Shown here in pieces: positions 48,101 through 56,717 of a DNA stretch of 64,000 nucleotides. Source of the DNA: Trichobilharzia regenti (lineage: Eukaryota > Platyhelminthes > Trematoda > Strigeidida > Schistosomatidae); assembly GCA_944472135.2 (NCBI GenBank), contig OX235270.1, positions 74,223,168 through 74,287,167 of the forward strand, read 5' to 3'. The first letter of the stretch is position 1, and each line of letters begins with the position of its first letter. Below the pieces are notes generated by a model, which saw only the letters and a program-made list of their open reading frames with translations, made no database searches and was not told the DNA's origin. Position numbers and translations under genes: made by a program.

Positions 48101-50364
48101 AACTGATTTAAATTTTCTCTGCATTTTCAGCATCAATGCCTCTGTTTATTCCAAAATAACTATTCTGCGAACTGTTCTTAAAGGGACTAAAGCTACATCA
48201 GGCCAGCTAACCTTACAACAGATAGTAGATTACTTTCACACTGAAGTGTTTGAATCAACATTTCCAGATAAGGATATGGTGATTTAATTCCATGCTTTGG
48301 ACACGTTTATTTGATAAAATAGAGAGAATGATGTAGGGCTGATAACTGGAGGATGTTTCAAGCCAAAACTTATCACTCAAAATCATGTCATATCGCACTT
48401 ACTCTTACGTAGGATCATTTAGTTGAAAATTGGCAACAACAAAAATATCTAATTACATTTTGTGGAAAAATACGCAAGTTTTTAAGGAAGATGAAAAATA
48501 CCAGCAGATAATTTTACATGAGACAGGCGGAAACTATATTGTGTAGAAAAGTTACGTCCTAAGTTTGATTTTTCGCTAATTATTAGACCTTCAAGAACTT
48601 ATCATGGTTTTCAGTAGACAGACGTGTAGCTACTTCCTAGTGATAATCACCGACATTAGCACATTTCACGGACACTATGTTTTCTCTTCCTTGTTCATCT
48701 CTGTTGAGCAGGTTTTCACTCTGCTGTGCTTCATTTAAAAATTGAATGCTTCATAGCTGTTCACAACTTATTTTCATATCAAATCTATTAAATGTGTAGA
48801 GGACTAGTGAACACGTGAAGACTGAGTACTTTCTTAAAAGTTATATTATTTTCATGCATTATTTGTTTTAAAGTGATGTACTGATCTAATTATTTAGAAA
48901 CCTTATCTACAGTATGATTTTTTTCACACCAGAATGCCTGGATTATTTGAGGTAGGACAAAATGCTGCATTATCAGTTAGTTAAAGTTAACTGTTTACCA
49001 GCTGGGACGAACAGAATCCTTGCAAAAGTGACACAAATAACCCCCATTTCAGCGTTGATAAATATAAATACGAATCCACCACAAATATTTATGTTATATA
49101 CATGTTTATTAGTTTACAGGCAATGTGGACATCTCGAAGCAACTTGAGTCAAACTAATATCTGGCTTTAATCCTTTTCTTTATTTTCTAGCATTTTAAAT
49201 TTATAATTTTTTGTACCACCATAGGGTTCGTGATGAAACATTATTACTTCAAAAGTACCATTTGACTTTTAAAATCAGTGAGTTATATTCTGAAACAAAA
49301 TACTTCAGAGGCAACAGTGGCATGAATGTTCTTAAGAGATGAAGCGTTTTCACCTTCTTTTTTCAATGAATATTTAGAATTAAGGCAATCCGATTGATAG
49401 TTTGTGCTTTAAATGATAAATGATAGTATATGCCTACAGTTGGTTTATTCTAGTAAGTAATGAAGTCCGCATTGTTGACTGTTTATTCACCGAACCATCA
49501 TGGGCTATGATTTCGTCATCTCGTACAACTTATAGACCTTGGTCATTAAAGTGATGAAAGCAGCTTTTGCTATATTCCTTGGCAATTCCATTTTCTTTTT
49601 TAACAAGGGAAGTTTAATTTTTGTCTAGCGATTTAGTTTTGTTGCACACTTAGAAATACACTAAAGAACATCCTACAACTAAATTCACGAAAGGAGTAAA
49701 CTGATGGTCAGATATGGGCTTTCTCCCTCACTGTTAACCGTTCTATCAACGAAATCTGTGGTCCGGTGCAAAACTAAAATGTTAGCGTATTTATTCTAAA
49801 AATCTAAAATCATTTTAGTAATGTCGGTGCTGGATTCTGAATATTTTAACTTCTGTTTAAAACAGACAATTCGAAGATTAATTCAATAATGCGTTAGGAT
49901 AGAGATAGATAGATAGATGCCTTAATTGAAATTACCACAACCATGTTCATCTCTTTCTTATTTCATAATCAGTGTTCCTTTTCCAATACACACGATATGT
50001 GTGTAGTTTTTATCCTTCCGTAATTTTATATTTAAAAAAAATATATTATTCATGCACTGTTTTTAATGTTATATGCTATACTTAGAATTCATAAAGGAGA
50101 ATTACTGATATGTAGAGAAAACTTACGTGTTTTGCATGTGACTCTGCCATTTTCTCGTATGGCTACAAAACCTTTACGACAGAAGCATTCGTTTTTCACA
50201 TGATTACAAATACTGTTTTCTACTTGTCGTGAGCAAAATCCCGTGTCGTATTGACTGCAGGCTCCTGAATATACCAGGTGATCGTTGGAATATACATTGT
50301 TAAAAGCAAAAGGTATGTGAATAATTAATCGAGTTAATACAATAAATAATTTATATTTGATCAT
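19805..50364 (-). CDS. Eight-exon gene for a secreted multi-EGF-like protein (about 513 aa)
   Basis: Joined coding exons 50364-50127, 47009-46881, 45549-45444, 36561-36461, 34575-34342, 29285-29115, 28044-27659, 19981-19805 give one open frame from ATG to TAA. Every internal donor is GTAAGT or GTAAGC. Exon phases agree across all junctions (1,1,2,1,1,1,0), and phase-1 borders are usual for EGF modules. Seen in the protein: an N-terminal hydrophobic leader, then five modules each with six cysteines ending in C-x-C-x(12-18)-C, then about 187 residues with three N-x-T sites and no EGF pattern. No membrane span is seen at the C-terminus. EGF modules usually mediate extracellular binding, so a secreted or surface-associated role is inferred; partner and pathway are unknown. 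Introns total about 29 kb and carry LINEs and SINEs in both orientations. Weakest points are the first exon start and the last acceptor. I do not recognise an orthologue. Confidence 0.8.
20541..21352 (-). mobile_element. RTE (SR2-like) LINE, copy B, 3' fragment
   Basis: Sense strand is minus. It begins within the region just after the FADD box (matching 31975-32050 of copy A), then reads NIDKTEVMKIPGQHHHHQQQ, SFTYLRSIVSTTGG, KKWRWIGHTLRKSPSD and CAAEALCSSRN up to a stop near 20556. A frameshift separates the parts at about 20,950-20,830. The (AAT)n tail lies at 20541-20553. It is very similar to copy A, so probably not old. It lies in intron 7 of the EGF-like gene. Confidence 0.85.
22745..22988 (-). 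repeat. SINE-3 (RTE-tailed), reverse copy
   Basis: Read on minus: head TGCGTCGGCGGCACAGCGAT, B-box side GGGATTCGGTC, body AAGGTTGGGCATGAGGCTAG, and tail TGAAGCCCTATGTTCCACTT then GGAACGTGAAAG and an (AAT)n-like end. The last part matches the RTE 3' end. Confidence 0.75.
23024..23214. repeat. Left arm of a 191-bp inverted repeat
   Basis: By eye every base from AATAATTTCTCTTCAGG to TGTAAAATGGGA is matched in reverse complement at 23733-23923. The spacer is 518 bp and carries SINE-3. The arm sequence is unique in this window and has no coding signs. Confidence 0.88.
23463..23702 (+). repeat. SINE-3 (RTE-tailed), forward copy
   Basis: Head TGCGTCGCTAGTATAGCGGT (A box), GAGGTTCGACCCCTGG (B box), body AAGGTTGGGCATGAGGCTAG, tail GGAGCCCTATGTTCCACTGG, GAACGTGAAGG and (ATT)n. 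It lies between the arms of the 191-bp inverted repeat. Confidence 0.78.
23733..23923. repeat. Right arm of a 191-bp inverted repeat
   Basis: Reverse complement of 23024-23214, apparently without mismatch. Similarity ends sharply on both sides. Confidence 0.88.
24663..24835 (-). repeat. SINE-1 copy, head missing
   Basis: Minus-strand tail to B box: AGTATTGGTTTGTAGGGACT on plus is the reverse of the tail, and GGTTCGAACCTAGGACC is the B-box region. The A-box side is absent. Confidence 0.72.
24969..25173 (-). repeat. SINE-2 (CR1-tailed), reverse copy
   Basis: Poly-T on plus (24969-24998), then CTTGATTCCACACTG, TATGGAATTTTCAGCATGG, GGGCTCGAACCCCGG (B box reversed) and CTAACCACTGTGCCACCGAC (A box reversed). 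Confidence 0.82.
26465..26660 (+). repeat. Diverged Sm-alpha-like SINE
   Basis: GGCCCTCCTGGCTGAATCGG head-like start, and near the end GGATGAAATGTGAATCCTGG followed by ATTCCACTTATAGTGAG, recalling the hammerhead cleavage strand GGATTCCACT. Confidence 0.5.
27174..27258 (+). repeat. SINE-1 tail fragment
   Basis: Only the 3' part: CCAATGGTTCTCTAACCGAT, GTCAGCTCATGATGAG and the ACTAATATTTTAA end. Confidence 0.7.
27659..28044 (-). CDS. EGF-like gene exon 7: C-terminal domain, unknown fold
   Basis: A 386-nt exon, phase 1 in and phase 0 out; acceptor CTTTTAG, donor AGT|GTAAGT. It encodes about 129 residues with cysteines in NCTNG, GVCYYPH, DQCSL, RFCLN and SLCGI, and N-glycosylation sites NCT, NDT and NKT. 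It has no EGF spacing and no hydrophobic span before the donor. The frame runs on into the intron as a hydrophobic stretch, but the strong donor argues against reading that as protein. The domain is not one I can name. Confidence 0.82.
28045..29114 (-). other. Intron 6 (1.07 kb)
   Basis: Holds one SINE-2 (28232-28412) and a short (AT)n; the rest is featureless. Confidence 0.75.
28232..28412 (-). repeat. SINE-2 copy in intron 6
   Basis: Same order as the other reverse copies: poly-T, TATGGAATTTTCAGCATG, GGCCGACCATTGATATCAGG, a damaged B box, CTAACCACTGTGCCACCGAC. The head ends against an (AT)n tract at 28413. Confidence 0.8.
29115..29285 (-). CDS. EGF-like gene exon 6: EGF-like module 5
   Basis: A 171-nt exon (57 codons, phase 1-1); acceptor AATATTACAG, donor GGTAAGT. 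The module is C-x2-C-x6-C-x11-C-x-C-x17-C, with GDGCECPPS at the paired cysteines. The acidic DLNDDGTGDG stretch resembles a divalent-cation loop, but that is only a resemblance. It is the last recognisable EGF-like unit. Confidence 0.88.
29591..29784 (-). repeat. SINE-2 copy in intron 5
   Basis: Poly-T, CTTGATTCCACACTGTATTT, TATGGAATTTTCAGCATGG, GGGCTCGAACCCGG and CTAACCACTGTGCCACCGAC. Very close to the copy at 25 kb, so both look recent. Confidence 0.82.
30383..30567 (-). repeat. SINE-2 copy in intron 5, more diverged
   Basis: T-rich start, CTTTACTCCACACCG, TATGGAATTTTCAGCTTCC, GGTGTGCGTCGGCAGGGG, CTAACCACTGTGCCACTGAT. Confidence 0.78.
31103..32737 (+). pseudogene. RTE-clade (SR2-like) reverse transcriptase, copy A
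   Basis: 5'-truncated. From about 31108 the frame reads HWAEHFKRLLNRPPPTT, then GKAPGRDGIPAEAL (fingers) and EQAGFRRNKSC. A missing base near 31630 shifts the frame before YLNFIDFEKAFDSVDR (catalytic aspartate). GVRQGCLLSPMIF and YLDFADDICLISH (the catalytic FADD box) follow. A second shift lies near 32050, before VNKDKTEVMKIPG, and there are more shifts and stops near 32415 and 32737. The C-terminus carries KKWRWIGHTLRKSSSD and CAAEALCSSRN, typical of RTE elements. It lies in intron 5 of the EGF-like gene, antisense to that gene. It is inactive because of the frameshifts. Confidence 0.87.
31103..32808 (+). mobile_element. RTE (SR2-like) LINE, copy A
   Basis: RT pseudogene plus the short RTE 3' end: AGCCCTATGTTCCTCTAGG then GAACTAAAGGATAC and an (AAT)n tail to 32808. 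Short trinucleotide tails are normal for RTE. The same 3' end is seen in copies B and C and in SINE-3. Confidence 0.85.
33131..33184. repeat. (AT)n microsatellite in intron 5
   Basis: TA alternation with one C interruption (TATACATAT) near 33167. Confidence 0.95.
33769..34004 (-). repeat. SINE-1 copy in intron 5
   Basis: Plus strand shows GGTTTGTAGGGATTAG, GAGAACCATTGAAAACC, TACTGGACAGCTGTTTCACC and CATTCAGCCACCGGGACCC, that is, a complete reverse copy with a damaged hammerhead-like region. Confidence 0.75.
34342..34575 (-). CDS. EGF-like gene exon 5: long-looped EGF-like module 4
   Basis: A 234-nt exon (78 codons, phase 1-1); acceptor GACATAG, donor T|GTAAGT. The module is C-x6-C-x6-C-x40-C-x-C-x16-C. 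The 40-residue gap between the third and fourth cysteines is far longer than in a normal EGF domain and is polar, with an N-L-S glycosylation site. The cysteine order otherwise matches its neighbours (RTCQCKPGS). Confidence 0.84.
34576..36460 (-). other. Intron 4 (1.9 kb)
   Basis: A CTT repeat near 34810-34825 and the SINE-1 tail at 35846; otherwise nothing. Confidence 0.75.
35846..35911 (-). repeat. SINE-1 tail fragment in intron 4
   Basis: GGTTTGTAGGGATTTGATTG and AACCATTGGAAAACCTAGG, then stops after GAGTACTGGACA. The next words (AAATTAGTGAACGAG) also occur just before the fragment, which looks like a target-site duplication. Confidence 0.7.
36461..36561 (-). CDS. EGF-like gene exon 4: second half of EGF-like module 3
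   Basis: A 101-nt exon, phase 2 in and phase 1 out; acceptor GTATTTTAG, donor GTAAGT. Its single A completes the codon left open by exon 3. It encodes GVGCVCPDHRVSIST and a final cysteine in LKYMC, giving module 3 the pattern C-x2-C-x6-C-x21-C-x-C-x18-C. Confidence 0.83.
36951..37212 (-). CDS. Candidate alternative terminal exon of the EGF-like gene
   Basis: The acceptor TAATTTCTCAG at 37213 is followed by an open frame of about 86 codons ending in TAG. Entered in phase 2, as left by exon 3, it reads through CRWNCLSHQCECDSLYLTPE and a later cysteine in ARNDCG, echoing the C-x-C half-module supplied by exon 4. No good donor follows, so it would be an alternative 3' exon giving a short isoform. 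It could be chance: one 86-codon frame in AT-rich DNA is weak evidence. Confidence 0.3.
39893..42230 (-). mobile_element. CR1/Perere-like LINE, copy B
   Basis: Contains the broken RT above. Its 3' end in the sense direction carries GCTGAAAATTCCATACC, TGTACCACAAATACC and TTTGGAATAAAGTTG, then ATT-rich tail. The 5' truncation is somewhere near 42.2 kb. An A/T-only low-complexity patch lies in the 3' untranslated part (about 40015-40085). Confidence 0.8.
40201..42196 (-). pseudogene. Broken CR1/Perere-like reverse transcriptase, copy B
   Basis: Runs leftward in three frames: 42196-40988, 41006-40722 and 40686-40201. It extends further 5' than copy A: about 190 residues precede the SLGPDGVPA fingers motif, including a basic segment (KKLRREKERLFK) and KLLKEITGGK, typical of the endonuclease-RT linker. 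FLDYTSAFDSVPR and GVPQGAVLSPF lie in the first frame. A 1-nt deletion near 41030 displaces YADD into the second frame, and another indel near 40710, at the VKYLG motif, moves the C-terminus to the third. Catalytic residues survive but the protein cannot be made whole. It sits in the 8.9-kb intron of the EGF-like gene, in the gene's own orientation. Confidence 0.85.
43651..43665 (-). CDS. Candidate 15-nt microexon in the EGF-like gene
   Basis: Inside the 8.9-kb intron between exons 3 and 4, a pyrimidine-rich acceptor (TTGTGTAG) and a GTAAGT donor bracket 15 nt. The length is a multiple of three and, spliced between exons 3 and 4, it adds five residues without a stop. Schistosomes use very small symmetric exons in their micro-exon genes. 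A chance pairing of splice words over 9 kb is quite possible. Confidence 0.2.
44729..45190 (+). mobile_element. RTE (SR2-like) LINE, copy C, 3' fragment
   Basis: Matches the last ~460 nt of copy A: GTCAGTGCTACTATACG, GATCAGATGGCCGGCCAG, GAACCCGAAAGGGAAGCGGG, and ends AGCCCTATGTTCCTCTAG. Several small deletions and stops are present. It lies in intron 3 of the EGF-like gene, antisense to it. Confidence 0.8.
45444..45549 (-). CDS. EGF-like gene exon 3: first half of EGF-like module 3
   Basis: A 106-nt exon, phase 1 in and phase 2 out, with acceptor AATAAAG and donor GTAAGC. It encodes the N-terminal half of a module, with CDACIQLKGTCYKYE. This C-x2-C-x6-C start differs from modules 1, 2 and 4 but matches module 5 (CQKCVDTGGQCYD), so the protein alternates two module subtypes. 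The module is completed by exon 4 across an 8.9-kb intron. Confidence 0.8.
45550..46880 (-). other. Intron 2 (1.3 kb)
   Basis: AT-rich, no repeat recognised. Confidence 0.75.
46881..47009 (-). CDS. EGF-like gene exon 2: EGF-like module 2
   Basis: A 129-nt exon (43 codons, phase 1 to phase 1). The acceptor is a strong pyrimidine run ending TTTCAG and the donor is GTAAGT. It encodes exactly one six-cysteine module, C-x5-C-x7-C-x6-C-x-C-x12-C, with GYCSCPGS at the paired cysteines and one N-R-S glycosylation site. A symmetric 1-1 exon holding one module is the classic unit for EGF shuffling. Confidence 0.85.
47010..50126 (-). other. Intron 1 (3.1 kb)
   Basis: Holds the unclassified repeat at 47980-48125 and a short GATA run near 49900; otherwise nothing. 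Confidence 0.7.
47980..48125. repeat. Second copy of the unclassified repeat, intron 1
   Basis: TTTGTAGCTCAGGTGGATGG, GTTCTCTGAGCTGG, and GACATCTTCAGCGCA are shared with 61764-61985. The minus frame ALKMSSRRMTKVSK matches ALKMSPSKVMKASQ at 61.8 kb, so it is repeat, not an exon. Confidence 0.6.
50127..50364 (-). CDS. EGF-like gene exon 1: signal peptide and EGF-like module 1
   Basis: Starts at an ATG (50364) that opens with MIKYKLFIVLTRLI, a typical signal-peptide shape with cleavage plausible near VYS-ND. The module follows: C-x7-C-x8-C-x6-C-x-C-x14-C, with ECFCRKGF at the fourth and fifth cysteines. It ends at a CACGTAAGT donor in phase 1. Alternative: a decent acceptor (TATATTCAG) lies inside this frame at about 50273, also giving phase 1, so this could be an internal exon with the true first exon further upstream. 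I prefer the ATG because the leader frame is open and signal-like. On the minus strand just upstream, CGCAAATAG could be a spliced-leader or cis acceptor. Confidence 0.7.
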
Positions 50365-53300
50365 AAATATGAGGTCCAAAAGCTATTTGCGAAAATCGTA
50401 TTATAGTGCATTGCCGTCATCATATCCAGATAAGAAGACTGTTACGACAACACTTTTACTCTTTAAAAGCAGTTATGTTTCAGAAAATAATTCCCATCAA
50501 CTATAGTTTGTTTTCTCAAATACCATTGGTTAACAGAACAGCCAATAAGAAGTATTCATTAGCCTTTCCTTAATTTTAGAAAACCCTTTCAATTTTGCCG
50601 AAACAAACCACTGATTTTACACCTGCATTTCTATGTTGAAGGCTTTCCTGATTGCTTAAAACTGAAAATGTTTCGGGAGACATACTACTGTCGTAAAAGT
50701 AGCCAAGTGACTGCTAAGTCATCCATAATAGGTTTTTTTCATTATCAAAATATTTTTGTACGTACAAATAATTACTTCATTGTTTAAGGGACTCAATTTT
50801 AGCGGACTGAATGCGTAAATGAGATGATGATTAACCTTATTATTAGTAGTATAGATGGGGATAATGACCGATAGATAATAACAGTAAAATCAAGCCATCT
50901 TACTGGTGTATTAGGTCCCGTTACTAAACAGTGCGTCAGACTATTACTTATACTTTCACAAATGAACCAGATGTAGGTGTCTTAATGTGCGGATTAAAAT
51001 GAGTTGCACTAGTTAAAACTTGTCACCACAGAATGAATTAACCGAAGATAATCATTCCAATGTATTGTTATTTTTATGTTAAATTTAGAAATGAAACGAA
51101 GTAAGGATCTCAGCATTTATTTAAAGAAAGTAAATACAACTTCTTAACTATCTTCGCTATTTTGATTCTGATAAGTTATCCTGTTTTTGAGAGTAATACT
51201 ATGAAGGCCATTGTCTTTACAACGTGCATCTTCCATCCTCATTCTAGTAAAAATGAACAAAGGAGAGATGACCTAATGAATGTTTTGATTAGGCAGATAC
51301 ACCATTCGGTGAGATTAACACCTATTAGTTAGTACATACTGGGAGAATGTTTTATGCTTCATAAGCGATAACCTTCCTCAAAACTGTATCAACAGCTAAA
51401 GAGGAACTAACTTTGTTGAAATATCTCTGCCAGTAAACACTATGCATTTAAATACTGTTACCTGACTTATGTATGTCAAAGCATATACAATTTCTAAACA
51501 TTTTTCAACGACTGAGTGAAAACTGAACGAAAACAACTTCTTGTTAGAAAGCCTTGTAGAGTTTGGCGAGACATTCAAAATAAATACCTATTTTTACTGG
51601 TACTGATTAGTTAAAGGTAAAATTGCAGTGAACAATAATAGCAGTCAAGCAATTTGGTCACACACTGACAGTGTGCCTGATAATCAACTGCAAATGATTG
51701 ACACTATGAAAACACTTTTATTCTGTTCTGTATATCAACTTTGAATATTCTTTATCTAATAAGTCCGGATAGTAGTCTATAAAACGGAGCTACTGTTAAT
51801 ACCGAAATGTTGTCGCATACCACAAGAACTAAAAAAAATTTGATCAGAATTCACTCAATGACGAGTGCCACCGTTTTTTATTATTGCAGAAATTTTACTC
51901 AGATAGTCATGTTAAAACTCATATACACTCATAACAACGATAAAGAAGCTAAAAACGCATTTTTTATTTAATTGGTGATAAATTAAAGTTTACTTTAACT
52001 TAAGTGTTGACAGAAGTGATTATTTTGTATCGTATTGAATCACATCTTACGAAATTCACTGGTCACATTTCCCTATATGAAAGATCCCAAGAGATTATAA
52101 CAACGGCAATGTGTTAAAATCGCTTCTAAGCCTAAATTAAAATAGCCAATCTAGTAAGTTATGTAGAAGAAATTCCATAATGGATACAAAAGTAACAAAC
52201 GTTTAAATCATCCAGCACTTTTGGAGGTAGGCGAAATAATCTCGGCTACTGAGTTAGATCGTAACAAGTTAGAAGGTGCAACACAATCAAGGTTACATCA
52301 GTGATGTTTCACATATTCACCTGCCAAAAGTAATACTGTATGCAAATGGCGCTTCTTAAAATGAATATCTTTTAAATCTTGTCTTTACTTTCTGTCAGTT
52401 ATAGAAGCTCATGCTATATGAATATGTAAATTCAAGCGAGATGCGGCTTACTTTGCTACAAATACCCCTTAGACTGTTAACATATAAAGAAAGTGTATTT
52501 TTGACTCTGGATGGCAAGTGAGCACTTTGTAACTGGATAATTCTGGTCTGCCTAACCAATGAAACGATTTAGCTTAGAATAATGCTACAAATCCTCTCTT
52601 GATATGCTGTAACAAGATTAATATAACAGTATCACTAGTGCTAAAAGCTGTAATTTTACTTCACAGGCTTCCTAGTTCGAGTTCCTATGAAGCTCTCGAC
52701 GGCCCCGACCAAACTATCATTTATACAGTATCTTTAGGGAATATATTGGAAAAATGTTTTTAGAATATGAAGTTCTCTACATAGCATGAATTCTATATTT
52801 TTATTTTCGTTAGAAGACAATACAGTTAGCCTTAAAAAAAAATCCACAACCACATAAAACCACCACAAAATGGACGTTTATACGTTCATCATATATCAAA
52901 TATAAGACACTTTTAGGAGTTCCAAATACTTTTAAAAAAGCTGTGTTCACAAACATAAAAGTCATACATCAAATGGTTTTTTGAGGTGCTACGTTTATTC
53001 AGCGATAACGCCCGCTAGCTTTCAGGATTCCTTTTGTTATAATATGTGCTTTAGTTTCAATTCTGTCGTGAATTTAAATCAGTCTATTAGCATAAATTTG
53101 AACAACATTTTCCCTTTCACGTTGCTTCTAGTTAAATCATTCCTTAGTATCTCAAGTCTCACAAACTCAGAAATGTACAAATGAAAACTAACAAGTCAGT
53201 AGAAGAAGTAGCAAATACAGGAGCCAACAGGAAACAGGCGATGAAGATGCTCAACTGTCAACAACAATAAAAACATTTTCAGTCACCACTAAGTGGGGAA

Positions 53301-54057
53301 GTCTGAAGGAAGTCGTCTCTTTCATTTCTCTGAATAGGCGGCATAGTTTCAGCTAGAAGTAGTACAAATGAGGATGTTAAACTCAATAGCGATCGTATCA
53401 GGAAAGTAAGACACGTTCACTACTCTCAACACGAATAACATTATGTAAGTATTCAGTACCAATGTAAAAGCAATGCTTCTTTATTCCACAGTGACTTAGA
53501 GAGAGTACCAACGAAGTGATATGTATCCACATATATATATATATATATATTTATGTGTGTATGTATGTTGGTCTCTCTTTCTGTTTGCTCTCTTAGTCTG
53601 TGACCATTTCACTTGTATAAACTTGTCTCCTTTAACAATGCATGTTCTCCTTATATTATATATAATATAATATGAGTGTTTGTTGACAGTCCGTTGCTTA
53701 GTGACATATATCCATATATGGTGGTTGTTGACATGTCTGCTATATTTCGCTATGTATATATGGATCGATACTTCATTATAATTAGCCATTCATGCTAAGA
53801 CTGTCTAATGATTGTTCACACCCTTGTCATATATATTTCGCATTCACAATTTGTGTGACTTACTTACTTTTGGTGTAATACCACTTTTTGCTTCTCCTTG
53901 TGTTTGGACAATAGAAGTATCATCGCAAACCTAGTGGTCTTCTGATTTCCGCCTTCTTGCGTCAGGACTATTAAATTCTCGACCAGTACATAGCAATAAT
54001 CTAGCGACGAGTACATAACACGAAGGCACTTCAAATAAGCAGTGGATTTTCATTGAT
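50365..54057. other. Upstream flank of the EGF-like gene
   Basis: No promoter element is convincing in this AT-rich DNA. A short (AT)n lies near 53530. No upstream EGF-like exon was found by reading. Confidence 0.5.
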
Positions 54058-54420
54058 AGCCATTTCTACTCAAAGATCAGACGGCAGAGCGGAAAGGATA
54101 AACAGCAGGGATTCTAGGAGACGACGAATCAACCATCAGACTATCTTCAAATATGCACACGGAAATGGTGAAGAATGGGACATACGCTTAAGACAGCACT
54201 GAGTGAAAATGCACACTAGGCCTTCTAAAAGAATTTTGATGGGAAGATATTTTGGACTGATATGGAGATTATTTCAAGAACAAGTAGGCCTTCCTGGAAC
54301 CATTTGGGACCGATAACAGAGAACTAAACGGGATACAGATGTGCAACCGAAGCTCTATTTCACACTCGGAACTCAGTGAAAGAATGATTGAATGAATGAA
54401 CAGTAATAATAATAATAAAA
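54058..54420 (+). mobile_element. Decayed RTE-like LINE 3' fragment
   Basis: Resembles the RTE 3' region by AAAGATCAGACGGCAGAGCG near the start, GAATGGGACATACGCTTAAG in the middle, GAAGCTCTATTTCACACTCG near the end, and an AATAATAATAATAA tail. Much more diverged than copies A-C. Confidence 0.55.
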
Positions 54421-55348
54421 ATATTTTCAGTTTTGTTACACGAATAGTTTAATTCTTGGGACGAGATAAACTCAGTGGGTAGCTGTTGGAAAACTTTAAA
54501 AAATAACATTGCGGATCATAATGGGACGAAAACTTATAAGTTCAGGGAAAATCTATAAATACAACTATTAACTTTTGTGAAATAAATGGAAAAAAGTAAA
54601 AATGTGCACTTGGTTTAACAGTAATTTGTTTTCATTTGACGTTAACCTCAAAAGTAAATGTCTTTTATTGAAAAATATTTCTTCCGTTAAACTGGTATCC
54701 ATTTAAAAACACTTCTTTCTAAAAAGCAATTACCACGCTTTTGAATTCAAAAATACAAACTAATTAATTAAAATTTGAAGTGCCTTTTATGTAAAGGAAT
54801 GATAAGCTAGTGGTCGAATAAGAGATGTGATAATTTTCAGTGTGAATAAACAAGTATTATAAGAATAGTACAATTGGTAGGAATAATATCTTGATATGTG
54901 TAACTGTTATTCGGTGTTCACTTTCAAAGTAATAAAAGGGAGACATTAAAACCTATTTTTGTCTCATCACCACAAGATTTAGGTTTTGAGGAACTTAAAT
55001 AAATGAAATATTCCCAGGTAGAACCAATAGTCGGTATTATGCGCATGGGATATTTTCAAGTTCATTAGTTAATATGAACATGTCTTTACTAGCACATCCT
55101 ATTAAACTGCAGCTGAACACAGAAGTTATATTTTACATACCTTGTGAGTGGTTCTGTTTAAACGATATTGTAGAGGTTGTAGGAATTGAAAACAAAAAGA
55201 AATTTCTGTACAAACTAATAGATGGTTTAAACACCGAGGTGAATTAGAGTGTTTTTACTTAGCTCAAATTAAAAAGGGTATAATTTCCACTTTTTTTCAG
55301 TTTAATTAAAAGAGTACATTAGTATTAGTGATTTTTAAGATTCCAATA
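54421..55348. other. AT-rich, no feature seen
   Basis: Nothing supported. Confidence 0.55.
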
Positions 55349-55431
55349 TAGAAAAAAATCCCCATTTAGACATTTAGAAAACAGAAAGATTGAGCGAAGA
55401 AATATTTATTACATATATTATTTATATATAT

Positions 55432-55743
55432 TCATGTTTCCGAACATCATCTAGCGTGGTTAAGCAAGGGGCAAACAAGATCTATTCGTAGCTCTATTTT
55501 AGCCCACCTTGTAGATAGTGAGCATAAGGTTGACATTAATACTGCATTTAAAATTGTTTATCGCATTCCTAATAATCGTAATTTTGTATTACGAGTTCGT
55601 CTTCTACATACAGCTAAAGCAATAGGAATCCACCTCAAGAAGCTAAACTTATGTGTTCAGAAGAAATTTGTACAGCCACTGTCCTTAGCTTTGCCATCGT
55701 TACATGATTGTATAAACTGGACTACTTCATCCCCCTCCCCCTA
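55432..55743 (+). pseudogene. Penelope-like element 3' coding end
   Basis: The frame reads HVSEHHLAWLSKGQTRSIRS, SSILAHLVDSEHKVDINTAF and LCVQKKFVQPLSLALPS to a TAA at 55741. It aligns with SSITKHLVDYGHDIDAV and ALCIQKEMVV of the copy at 5 kb. Only the end of the GIY-YIG domain is left. It lies inside the inverted-repeat structure 55349-56815. Confidence 0.7.
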
Positions 55744-56717
55744 AAGATTTTTAAATTATGAAAATTATAATTGTTCAAATTATTTTATTTTTCTGACTAC
55801 TTCATCTTTAATTACGTGTTACCCTTGTAAAAATTATTTTATTCTTATGACCACTTCAACCTTAGTTACAAATTATCATTGTCAAAATTGCTTTATTTTT
55901 TTAACAATCTGTTACGAAATCAACCTGTGCACACGCTTATTCCTTATTGCTCTTCATTTTTCCGAAATTATGCATTATACAATCCACTTGTTGTTACCAT
56001 TCCCACCTTTTAATTATATATATTAATTTTCTTCGTTAATTATCACCCCGCTGACATGTTGACACTGACTAATTATTGTTAACAAACATATCAGTGCCAC
56101 TTGATTGGTAAATTGTTGTGTATTGTAATAAAAATGCTATATATATTAGAGTAGAGCCAGAGACGAGGATCTAACTGAAAAGTAAATATGTTTTCGCTCA
56201 ATCTTTCTGTTTTTTTAAGATTCTGTTGCTTATAACCAGGCTTTATCCAGTTCATTCTTGGTTTTTATACCCATTCTGACGAAAACAGTAACATAATGCA
56301 TGTGTTAACTTTCAGTGACTTCTCTTTCAGCGCTTGAGACGATTAAGAATCGAAACAACTTTCTATGAAAGCATCGGATTTTAAACTCATGAAAGAGCAT
56401 CTGCAATATTCACTTCAATGACCTGTGAAGTAATACATTCCAAATCTAGAAATCCAATATTTTATTCAACTGGCTGATACAAAACTGCAGTTCACTTTGA
56501 ATTATTTCACCCTGACCCTTAAACAATAATTTCGTCATACTAAGTTCAATAAGTTTGAAGAAATAATCATGCGAATTATTCATCAAGTAAGGTAATGTTT
56601 TGATGAACAAAGTAAAGTAAGTATGTTTTAAATAAGTTCAAGTGAAGGGATTCTTTGCAGTATTTTTGAATTACTTTCGTAAAATCACTAATTTTGGAGG
56701 AATTTGCATTTTTTAAA

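Noticed and set aside
47948..48136. Extra exon in intron 1
   Set aside because: The same words occur in the repeat at 61.8 kb.
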